A stretch of DNA of 64,000 bases from Tardiphaga robiniae (GTDB lineage Bacteria > Pseudomonadota > Alphaproteobacteria > Rhizobiales > Xanthobacteraceae), in the NCBI RefSeq assembly GCF_013359755.1, contig NZ_JABMCJ010000078.1:62001-126000 (forward strand). The letters are read 5' to 3'. This document shows positions 34,494 through 42,029 of this stretch, in pieces (the first letter of the stretch is position 1; each line of letters begins with the position of its first letter). The notes under the pieces were generated by a model. That model saw nothing but the letters and a program-made list of their open reading frames with translations, was not told where the DNA came from and ran no database searches. The translations under genes were made by a program, and so were the position numbers.

Positions 34494-35765
34494 CTAGAGA
34501 AATTCTTTTTCGTCGGTCTCCCGACTGATGTATCCCGCCCTTTTCCTTACGCTCGCCTGCGCGTCGGAACGGCTTCCATGCATCACCGACGCCCGGCCCG
34601 CATAGGCAAAGTACAGGGCCATCGATGTAAAATTATCGAGAAGGTTCTCCGAGAAGAAATAGATACAGAGAACGACAAACAGAACTCGCGTCGCTCCAAC
34701 CGGAAGTGATCGGTAAACGTGGATCAGAAATGGAACGAAGATAGCGAGATTGATCAAACCGTACTCTACCAGAATGCGCAGATAGTCGTTATGCGCAACG
34801 AGCGCGGCATAAGTGACAAGCGCCGTTTGCCCCGATCCGTAACCGAAGAGAAAAACACCGGTCCCCTGGCTCGAATACACATTCCAGATATCCGTCCAAT
34901 GTATCAGACGAAAGAATGCCGAAAGATCTGTGGAACCCGTCATGGTGACAAGCTGCTTGTAGGACATTGACGCAATCGCGCTCGGATCCATGCTGAATAC
35001 CAGCATCAAGTTGTCGAACGTCGCAATTCCGCGATCTAGGGCGCCAACCGACAGCGCGACAGCACCGCCTATGCCAACGGCAATAAGAGCAACGATAGAA
35101 CTGCTCCGGATCGGCATGACGATCCACAAGCAGGATGCCACTGCTGTCGCGACGGCTGCCCCCAGCTTGTTCATGACGATAGCATTGATGAACTGGAACA
35201 GAATAACCCGGTTGCCGTAGAGCTGCGTTACCGCAAACAGAAGCGCAGAAAAATACAGAACACCGGTATTCGCGTTCGGAAAATACGAGAAGACTTCACT
35301 CGCAAAGCTCTCATTCTCGTAAACCTTGCTGCTCCCTTTGGTCAGCAAGAAAAGTATCGGCACAATGCCGAGCGCAACAATGCAGCGCAACTCGATCGGT
35401 TTCATCTTGCCACCGGTTGCGCGTCCCGCAGCATAGAACACATAGATTGACAGATACTTGAGAGCATCCGTCATCGACGCAACCTGCAGATTGTAGATGA
35501 CACTTAACGTCGTCGTCACCAGCGCGACGAGCAGATATCCCTTCGCCGCGCCGTCTTCCCGCTTCGACTGCATAATGATCTGAATTGAATATGCGATGAT
35601 CGCGAGGCTGACGGCGTTTCCCACGGCATTGAAGACTTGCGCTCCCAGAAAGTGATAAAGAAATGCGCAAAGATTGACGATCAACAAGCCGATGCAGAAC
35701 ATCGAGAAGTAAGACGATTTCGGTACCGCAACAGTGGGTCGGCCTTCGATCGCAAATTCGCTCAT
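34494..35765 (-). CDS. O-antigen ligase / Wzy-like polymerase
   Basis: 423-residue protein with about ten hydrophobic spans. A large extracytoplasmic loop in the C-terminal half carries FRLIHWTDIWNVYSSQGTGV and FGYGSGQTALVTYAALVAHN, followed by DYLRILVEYGLINLAIFVPF, the usual Wzy_C/WaaL hallmark (the loop with H-N-D-Y). Such proteins polymerise or ligate lipid-linked repeat units on the periplasmic face. Its ATG overlaps the stop of the glycosyltransferase gene upstream by 4 bases, so it belongs to the same operon. With one Wzx and one Wzz in the locus, it most likely is the polymerase. Confidence 0.8.
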   Translation of the reverse strand: MSEFAIEGRPTVAVPKSSYFSMFCIGLLIVNLCAFLYHFLGAQVFNAVGNAVSLAIIAYSIQIIMQSKREDGAAKGYLLVALVTTTLSVIYNLQVASMTDALKYLSIYVFYAAGRATGGKMKPIELRCIVALGIVPILFLLTKGSSKVYENESFASEVFSYFPNANTGVLYFSALLFAVTQLYGNRVILFQFINAIVMNKLGAAVATAVASCLWIVMPIRSSSIVALIAVGIGGAVALSVGALDRGIATFDNLMLVFSMDPSAIASMSYKQLVTMTGSTDLSAFFRLIHWTDIWNVYSSQGTGVFLFGYGSGQTALVTYAALVAHNDYLRILVEYGLINLAIFVPFLIHVYRSLPVGATRVLFVVLCIYFFSENLLDNFTSMALYFAYAGRASVMHGSRSDAQASVRKRAGYISRETDEKEFL

Positions 35766-37048
35766 CGACGGCCACTCATATCGGTGATCGCTTCCTCAGC
35801 CTTTGCCCTCATCACCGCAACCTCCGACACCACCATCGATGGTCGTCGCTTCTGCCGGCGCCCAATTGGAGGTCTGACGATGAGGTCATCCTTGTCCTTC
35901 TGCGGACGCGTTGTCGATCTGTCCGGGTGGGACGCCCCCATCACGGCATCATAAATTTCGAGCGTCTTCGAAGCGATATCATTCCAGTCATAACGGCGCG
36001 TACTCTCGTGTCGAATCGTCTCGCGCTCGGCCGCTCCCATCCGAACCGCAGTGAGAGCAGCCATCTTCGATCTGAGTTCTTCGCAATCGCCAACCGGAAA
36101 GATATTGGCTGGGTCCGTCACAACTTCGCAGTTTGACGGAATGTCACTAACCAACACCGGAAGCCCATAACTCAAGGCTTCGAGTAGGACGATTGGTAAT
36201 CCTTCATGCGACGACGGCAATACGAAAAGTCCCGCATGCGCATAGAGCTGACGCAACGTCTCGCCGCTTTGGTATCCGGCCATCACAACGTTGTCCTGGC
36301 CTTGCGCCTCGATCACAAGCCGATCTGCGTATTCGTTCTTGTGATCGATCCGCCCAACGATAACGAGCTTCCATCCATCCGATTTCAGTCCCTCGAACGC
36401 CCGCAAGAGATCGATCTGCCGCTTCTCGGGGACCAGCCGCCCAACCGTCAAGACATACCGCCCCGCTTCGAGACCCAGCGCGTTGATCTTGTCTGTGTTC
36501 AGCGGAAGCTCAGAAAATACGACCCCATTTGGTATGACATCGCACGTCTTTTCATACTTCTCCTCGATGAGCTGACCGATGCTGCGACTGACAGCTATCC
36601 GCTTATGCGCGTATCGCATTCCGAATGCCTCGCCGGTCCGCAGAATCGTCCGCGCAGCCCAACCCCATTTCTCTCGATTGTAGTCCTCGCCATGATGCGT
36701 CACGACCACGCGCAAGCCAAATAATCGCAGCAACGGCGTCACAATCGCCGGGCCGATTCCGTGAATATGCACGACGCTCGGTCGCTTAATCCCGGCGACG
36801 AGCGCACAGATCAGCGAGTGCAGCAACGTTTCGAGATACACACTGCGAACAGTCCAGAGGCGAAGGATCCTCACTCCGCGCCAAGCATCGCCTTCCTGCG
36901 CGTCCACATATGGTGATCGCACGCAGGCCGTTACACCCTGTCCGAGCTTCGCAAGCCTCGGTGCGAGATTCTCGACATGGTTCTCGATCCCGCCCTGAAC
37001 GTCCGGGAAGCCACGAAACCCGAACGTGTAGACCTCTCCCTTACCCAT
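35762..37048 (-). CDS. Family 4 glycosyltransferase (GT-B)
   Basis: 428 residues. The N-terminal domain starts VYTFGFRGFPDVQGGIENHV, a GT4 acceptor-domain opening seen in rhamnosyl- and mannosyltransferases. HIHGIGPAIVTPLLRLFGLR and VVVTHHGEDYNREKWG follow. The nucleotide-sugar domain has VLTVGRLVPEKRQIDLLRAF and the E-x7-E region in LPSSHEGLPIVLLEALSYGL. The last 60 residues are basic, Arg- and Pro-rich and probably disordered. It is coupled to the downstream polymerase gene by a 4-base overlap and lies 17 bases after the radical SAM gene. Confidence 0.9.
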   Translation of the reverse strand: MGKGEVYTFGFRGFPDVQGGIENHVENLAPRLAKLGQGVTACVRSPYVDAQEGDAWRGVRILRLWTVRSVYLETLLHSLICALVAGIKRPSVVHIHGIGPAIVTPLLRLFGLRVVVTHHGEDYNREKWGWAARTILRTGEAFGMRYAHKRIAVSRSIGQLIEEKYEKTCDVIPNGVVFSELPLNTDKINALGLEAGRYVLTVGRLVPEKRQIDLLRAFEGLKSDGWKLVIVGRIDHKNEYADRLVIEAQGQDNVVMAGYQSGETLRQLYAHAGLFVLPSSHEGLPIVLLEALSYGLPVLVSDIPSNCEVVTDPANIFPVGDCEELRSKMAALTAVRMGAAERETIRHESTRRYDWNDIASKTLEIYDAVMGASHPDRSTTRPQKDKDDLIVRPPIGRRQKRRPSMVVSEVAVMRAKAEEAITDMSGRR

Positions 37049-37065
37049 GACGCCACTCCCCGCTC

Positions 37066-38199
37066 TTAGTTGTTGATGAATGACTTCAGTGGGTAATGTT
37101 GGTCAGTTGTTATGCGCCCCTTGACCAGCTTGGCCTTGACGGTCTTGTCCAGGAATGACGGTCGCTCGACATGCGGCGACGGCCGCGCATCCGAATAGTC
37201 GATATAGCTGTCGAAGCAGATCTTCTTGCCCATCGACACCTTGGCTTTGTTTTTCAGAACCCACATCAATGGCTCCTGCTTTGGCAGTTGCGGCACGATC
37301 CGGGATCGCATCGCTGTCCGTGCGGTGGTCACCATCCAGCAGTTCTGTGCGCATCCAGCGACCTTGCCGAGCGTTTTCCGGGCGGTGTCGCTGTTGGCGA
37401 TCTCATCCCACGACTGCTTTGCAAGATTTCCCATCGGAAGATCGGACCGGACGTTGCAAGCCCAGACATCCGACCACGGATCGATGAACGCAAAATCCTT
37501 TCCGGCGCTGCAGGGAATGAGCCTGTCGTGACCGAGAATCTTCTCGATCAAACCGAGATTCAGATAGGCGCGGAACCAGTTCTTCGGCTTGTTGCTTTTC
37601 AACAGCGCCTCGACGAGCCCCTCGACCTTGCGCGCGACACTGCGCCGATCATAGAAATAGTTGTCGTTCTTGTAGAATTGCCAGGCGTTATGCAGCGTCG
37701 AGGTTGCGAGTTCGTAGCCTTCCTTGCGGGCGAATTCGTAGACATCGACCAGCTGATCGACATTCTCGTCCTGGATCACCATCGCAAAGCCAAGATCCGT
37801 GCCGCCCGCCTCCTTCAGCATCCGGAGCCCGGCGACCTTCGTGGCATAGCCGCCCTTCTCGCCCCGGATCGTATCGCTGGTTACTTGGTCACCTTCGACG
37901 GAGAACCGAACCTTGATGTTCGGATACTTCTTGATGATTGGAACCAGGCGTTCGGGATGCAGGCCATTCGACGAAATCTCGAGGACCCGCGCTTTCGGAT
38001 AAAGCAGGTCCGCGATCTCGGCGAGATCTTTGCGAAGTGTTGGCTCGCCACCCGACACATTGAGGTTGTCGAAGCCAGGTGGCAGTTTCGACAGTGTCTC
38101 GAGTGATATCTCTTCCCGCGGATCGGTCGGGTTCTGCCAAATATAGCACATCTGGCACTTGGAATTGCAGCGGAACGTCGAAATGATAGTGAGATCCAT
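37066..38199 (-). CDS. Radical SAM/SPASM protein in EPS operon
   Basis: 377 residues. The radical SAM cluster motif C-x3-C-x2-C is at Cys11, Cys15 and Cys18 (FRCNSKCQMCYIW), followed by NVSGGEPTLRKDLAEIADLL, the GGEP SAM-binding motif, and EISSNGLHPE. C-terminal Cys residues in IPCSAGKDFAFIDPWSDVWA and AGCAQNCW fit a SPASM-like auxiliary cluster site. It sits between two glycosyltransferases, with its start one base after the upstream stop. Radical SAM enzymes in polysaccharide loci may epimerise or dehydrate sugars or modify a peptide; which applies here is unknown. Confidence 0.85.
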   Translation of the reverse strand: MDLTIISTFRCNSKCQMCYIWQNPTDPREEISLETLSKLPPGFDNLNVSGGEPTLRKDLAEIADLLYPKARVLEISSNGLHPERLVPIIKKYPNIKVRFSVEGDQVTSDTIRGEKGGYATKVAGLRMLKEAGGTDLGFAMVIQDENVDQLVDVYEFARKEGYELATSTLHNAWQFYKNDNYFYDRRSVARKVEGLVEALLKSNKPKNWFRAYLNLGLIEKILGHDRLIPCSAGKDFAFIDPWSDVWACNVRSDLPMGNLAKQSWDEIANSDTARKTLGKVAGCAQNCWMVTTARTAMRSRIVPQLPKQEPLMWVLKNKAKVSMGKKICFDSYIDYSDARPSPHVERPSFLDKTVKAKLVKGRITTDQHYPLKSFINN

Positions 38200-38200
38200 T

Positions 38201-39556
38201 TTATACTCCGACTCTGTTCTGTTCCTTCAGGGGATTCACGACGCTTTGGTAGAGCGCGAGCAGCGCCGCCCCATGGGTTTGAAGCGAGTATTCGGCTTCG
38301 ACGACCTTCCTGGCCTCAGCACCAAGCCGCCCACGGAGGTCACGGTCCGCGAGCAGCAGTCGAATTTTGCTCGATAGGTCGTGAACGTCCTTCGAGGCAA
38401 ACAGCAGCCCGGTCAATCCGTCTCTGACCAACTCGGGAATTCCACCAATTCGCGATGCAAGAACGGTTTTTCCGTGCGCCATCGCCTCCAGGATCGAGAG
38501 CGGGCTGTTTTCGTGCCACTCCGAAGGCACCACAACGACGGCGGCTCCGCGAATGACACTCGTCAGATCTGCACCAGCCAGATGTCCCTTGAACTCGGCG
38601 TCTGGAAATTGCGTCTGGAGCTCAGATAACAGAGGCCCGGTCCCGGCCACCACAAGCCGCCAAATGGCACTGTCTGCAGCATGTGCTTTCAGCAGGGTGG
38701 CCACACCTTTTTCCGACGAAAGTCGCCCGAGATACAGGATATAGCCGCTATCTTCACGAGATACCTGGATCGCAGAGGCGTCGATACCATTGGGAATATG
38801 CGTGACTTTCGCGTCTCCAAACCGGCGTGCGACGGCGTCACGCATGAATCGACTGGGCGCGATGAATTGACTGACACGTTGATAACTTTGCGCCACCGCG
38901 TGATAGCGCGCTTCCGCCCAAAGTAACGCACTTCGCCCCAGCGACCCGTCCGCACATCGTTTACGCAAAATCGATTCGAAACGTCCGCTGGTGCAGTCTG
39001 TGCAGACTGCGCCATTCGACAGTTGCGTGTAGACCGGGCAAACCGGCTTGTAGTCGTGCAGCGTCAGGACGACTGGCGTATGAAGCCGCGCAGCGGCATT
39101 GATGATCGACGGCGTCAGCTGATGGTAGATGTTGTGGCAATGTAAAAGGTTGGGATTCTCGTCGCGTATGAGCGCGGAAATATTACTTACGGCTTCCTGA
39201 GACCGAACGAAGGAGATCGCGGCTTTTATTTTGCTGCTTCTCGACCCCGCCTTGTAGCTCTTCTCGGAAACGAAGTAAGATTCGTATTTCGACGGGCGAT
39301 TGCGACTGTCGCGCATGGAGAACTCCATGACGTCGATGCCGCGCCCCTTCATCCAGCCCATTTCGTCGAACATAACGGCCTCTGAGCCGCCATTCCGGAA
39401 GAAGAATTTATTCGCGACAAGGATCTTTTCGACCTGATCCGCAGCGCAACTCAGTGTCGCCCGTTGAATATCGGTGCCCCCGTCCGCGCTACGTTCGGCC
39501 TGCGACGGCCTTAGCATCACGATGTTCTCGTTGCGGAACGCGCTACTGGCGGGCAT
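38201..39556 (-). CDS. Family 4 glycosyltransferase (GT-B)
   Basis: 451 residues from the ATG at 39556; an internal ATG 13 codons later is possible. After a polar leader it reads ILVANKFFFRNGGSEAVMFD, HCHNIYHQLTPSIINAAARL and LTLHDYKPVCPVYTQLSNG, then CTDCTSGRFESILRKRCADG, a Cys-rich loop common in this GT4 subgroup. The donor domain has ILYLGRLSSEKGVATLLKAH and VVVPSEWHENSPLSILEAMA. It is the first gene of the minus-strand operon that continues with radical SAM, GT4, polymerase and galE. Its promoter lies in the 256-base gap to the type I exporter gene, which contains a perfect TTGAC-N4-GTCAA box. Confidence 0.9.
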   Translation of the reverse strand: MPASSAFRNENIVMLRPSQAERSADGGTDIQRATLSCAADQVEKILVANKFFFRNGGSEAVMFDEMGWMKGRGIDVMEFSMRDSRNRPSKYESYFVSEKSYKAGSRSSKIKAAISFVRSQEAVSNISALIRDENPNLLHCHNIYHQLTPSIINAAARLHTPVVLTLHDYKPVCPVYTQLSNGAVCTDCTSGRFESILRKRCADGSLGRSALLWAEARYHAVAQSYQRVSQFIAPSRFMRDAVARRFGDAKVTHIPNGIDASAIQVSREDSGYILYLGRLSSEKGVATLLKAHAADSAIWRLVVAGTGPLLSELQTQFPDAEFKGHLAGADLTSVIRGAAVVVVPSEWHENSPLSILEAMAHGKTVLASRIGGIPELVRDGLTGLLFASKDVHDLSSKIRLLLADRDLRGRLGAEARKVVEAEYSLQTHGAALLALYQSVVNPLKEQNRVGV

Positions 39557-39650
39557 GCGTAATGACCTCGTCTTTATGGGTTGAAGCCATCTCTCAGACG
39601 TCTCTCAAACGACCCATGAACGAAGCGTATGCGTAGGTACGACAGTGATA

Positions 39651-39664
39651 TTGACGGGCGTCAA
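39651..39664. promoter_or_regulatory. Crp/Fnr-type palindrome, perfect
   Basis: TTGAC-GGGC-GTCAA in the divergent gap between the glycosyltransferase operon (start 39556) and the type I secretion genes (start 39813). The symmetrical 5-4-5 layout matches Crp/Fnr-family sites and the same arms recur at 46850 and 57332. It could serve both directions. Confidence 0.55.
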
Positions 39665-39812
39665 CTCCGCTTAGCGCAGCGCAATAGAGTCTCTCTCAAC
39701 GATATCTGCCTGAACTTCTCCTCTATTTCGGCGCCAGAATTGGATCGGATCATTACTGCGGCTCGAGCGCGACATGGTAGCAGCACAGGTGCCGCGCGGC
39801 GCGAGGGGACCA

Positions 39813-41957
39813 ATGGAAGAGCACCTCGAGCCAACAGCAGCAAAGCCTGACGGCGGTCTTATAGCTCTCGTCATGATGCTCAGATTTCAGGGGCTGAGCA
39901 TTGACCCGGAGCGCATTCGACATCAGTTCGGTCACAAGCTCATCGGCGTGGCTGAGATGCTCCGTTGCGCCAAGGATCTCGGCCTAAAGGCGCGCATTGT
40001 GCGCAGCAGTTGGGTGCGGCTGTCCAAGGTGCCAATGCCGGCCCTGGCGCTTCTCAAGGACGGTCAGTTCCTCCTGCTCGGCAAGGTCGAGCCCGAGAGG
40101 GTCATTGTCCTGCAGCCGGGTCGATCGCAGCCGACAATGATGACGCCATCCGAGCTGACAACCGTATGGGACGGCCCGCTTCTCTTGATGACGAAACGGG
40201 CAACCCTTTCAGATCTGGCTCGGCGGTTCGACCTCACCTGGTTCATCGCGGCAATCTACAAGTACCGCTGGCTGTTGAGCGAAGTTCTCCTTGCTTCGTT
40301 CTTTCTCCAGCTATTTGCGCTGGTCTCTCCGCTCTTTTTCCAGGTTGTGGTCGATAAGGTTCTTGTTCATCGCAGTATGAGCACCCTCGACGTGCTCGCG
40401 ATTGGCCTGATTGCCATCGCTTTGTTCGAGACCGTCCTTTCGATTCTTCGGACCTATCTCCTGTCTCACACCACCAACCGCATCGACGTAGAGCTTGGCG
40501 CCCGGTTGTTCCGACATCTACTGGCGCTTCCGATCGGCTATTTCCAGACCCGGCGCGTCGGCGACTCCGTGGCGCGCGTCCGTGAGCTGGAGAACATCCG
40601 GAATTTTCTCACCAGTTCGTCTTTGACCGTTGCCATCGACCTGTTCTTCACGATCATCTTCATTGGCGTTCTGTTTGTCTATTCGCCCCTACTCACCTGG
40701 ATCGTCGTCGCCGCGTTTCCCATTTATGTCGTCATCTCTGCGGTTGCGACGCCGCTATTCCAGTACCGGCTCGATGAAAAATTCAGGCGCGGTGCCGAGA
40801 ACCAGGCATTTCTGGTCGAAAGTGTCACTGCCATCGAAACGTTGAAAGCAATGGCGGTCGAGCCCCAGATGCAGCGGCGCTGGGAGGAGCAGCTGGCAGC
40901 CTATGTGTCTGCCAGCTTTCGCGTCCTCAGTCTGGGCAATTTCACCAGCCAGTTCATTCAGTTCATTAGCAAAATCGTGAGTGCGCTGATTCTATACTTT
41001 GGCGCCAAACTGGTCATCAGTGGTGACCTGACCGTTGGCGAACTGGTGGCCTTCAATCTACTCGCGGGCCGTGTCAACGCACCAATTCTCAGACTGGCCC
41101 AACTCTGGCAGGACTTTCAGCAAACACGCCTCTCGGTTGCCCGGCTTGGTGACATCCTGAATACCGCTCCGGAGCCAGCCTATATGCCCAGTCGGATGTC
41201 GCTTGCGGCCATCAGAGGGGACGTCCGCTTTGAACATGTAACGTTCCGTTATCGCATCGATGGACCGGAAATCCTCCACAACATCAACATCTATTGTCCT
41301 GCTGGACAGGTCATTGGAGTGGTTGGCCCATCCGGGTCGGGCAAGAGCACGCTCGCAAAACTGGTTCAGCGCCTCTATGTCCCCGAAACGGGCCGGGTGC
41401 TGGTCGACGGCGTCGACATCGCACAGGTCGATCCAAGTTGGCTTCGTCGGCAGATTGGCGTTGTCCTGCAGGATAGCGTTCTGCTTAACGCTTCCATTCG
41501 CGAAAACATCGCTTTGGTTGATCCAGCGACACCTGCCGGAAAAGTTGTCGAAGCTGCCGCTCTCGCGGGCGCCCATGACTTTATCATCGAGCTTCCGGAA
41601 GGCTACGATACTGTCGTCGGCGAGCGGGGCAACACATTGTCGGGCGGCCAGCGCCAACGCGTCGCCATCGCGCGCGCGCTCATAACTGATCCCCGTATTC
41701 TAATCTTCGATGAGGCTACAAGCGCGCTCGACTACGAAAGCGAACGGATTGTCCAAAAGAATATGGCGCAGATCGCCAAGGGGCGTACAGTATTCATTAT
41801 TGCTCATCGCCTTTCCGCCCTCCGCATGGCCGATCGCATCATTACGATCGAGAATGGACGGCTGGTCGAGGACGGCACCCATCAGGAGCTCATAAAAGCC
41901 GGCGGGCGCTATGCCAAGCTTTATCGTTTGCAGGCGGGGTTTCATGACCCGGCTTGA
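39813..41957 (+). CDS. Type I secretion ABC exporter with C39-like domain (HlyB/LapB type)
   Basis: 714 residues from the ATG at 39813, preceded by GAGGGG; an ATG at 39774 is possible. Residues 12-130 are a C39-peptidase-like domain in which the catalytic Cys position is Gly (DGGLIALVMML), so it should bind substrate rather than cut a leader. Six membrane spans follow (about 150-430), with SPLFFQVVVDKVLVHRSMST and RLFRHLLALPIGYFQTRRVG typical of HlyB. The ATPase has GPSGSGKS near 505-512, LSGGQRQR near 609-616, LIFDEATSALD and AHRLS. It exports proteins across both membranes with the adaptor encoded next; no TolC-type gene is visible. Confidence 0.92.
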   Translation: MEEHLEPTAAKPDGGLIALVMMLRFQGLSIDPERIRHQFGHKLIGVAEMLRCAKDLGLKARIVRSSWVRLSKVPMPALALLKDGQFLLLGKVEPERVIVLQPGRSQPTMMTPSELTTVWDGPLLLMTKRATLSDLARRFDLTWFIAAIYKYRWLLSEVLLASFFLQLFALVSPLFFQVVVDKVLVHRSMSTLDVLAIGLIAIALFETVLSILRTYLLSHTTNRIDVELGARLFRHLLALPIGYFQTRRVGDSVARVRELENIRNFLTSSSLTVAIDLFFTIIFIGVLFVYSPLLTWIVVAAFPIYVVISAVATPLFQYRLDEKFRRGAENQAFLVESVTAIETLKAMAVEPQMQRRWEEQLAAYVSASFRVLSLGNFTSQFIQFISKIVSALILYFGAKLVISGDLTVGELVAFNLLAGRVNAPILRLAQLWQDFQQTRLSVARLGDILNTAPEPAYMPSRMSLAAIRGDVRFEHVTFRYRIDGPEILHNINIYCPAGQVIGVVGPSGSGKSTLAKLVQRLYVPETGRVLVDGVDIAQVDPSWLRRQIGVVLQDSVLLNASIRENIALVDPATPAGKVVEAAALAGAHDFIIELPEGYDTVVGERGNTLSGGQRQRVAIARALITDPRILIFDEATSALDYESERIVQKNMAQIAKGRTVFIIAHRLSALRMADRIITIENGRLVEDGTHQELIKAGGRYAKLYRLQAGFHDPA

Positions 41958-42029
41958 TCCCTGTCTCGACGCATTGCCAGATTATTCTGTATTCGGGATT
42001 CGAATTATCCCAAGAGCGAGAGACGCAGT

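Noticed and set aside
39813-41957. Exporter as a bacteriocin-type transporter that cleaves double-Gly leaders
   Set aside because: The catalytic Cys of C39 peptidases is replaced by Gly (DGGLIAL), so cleavage is not expected.
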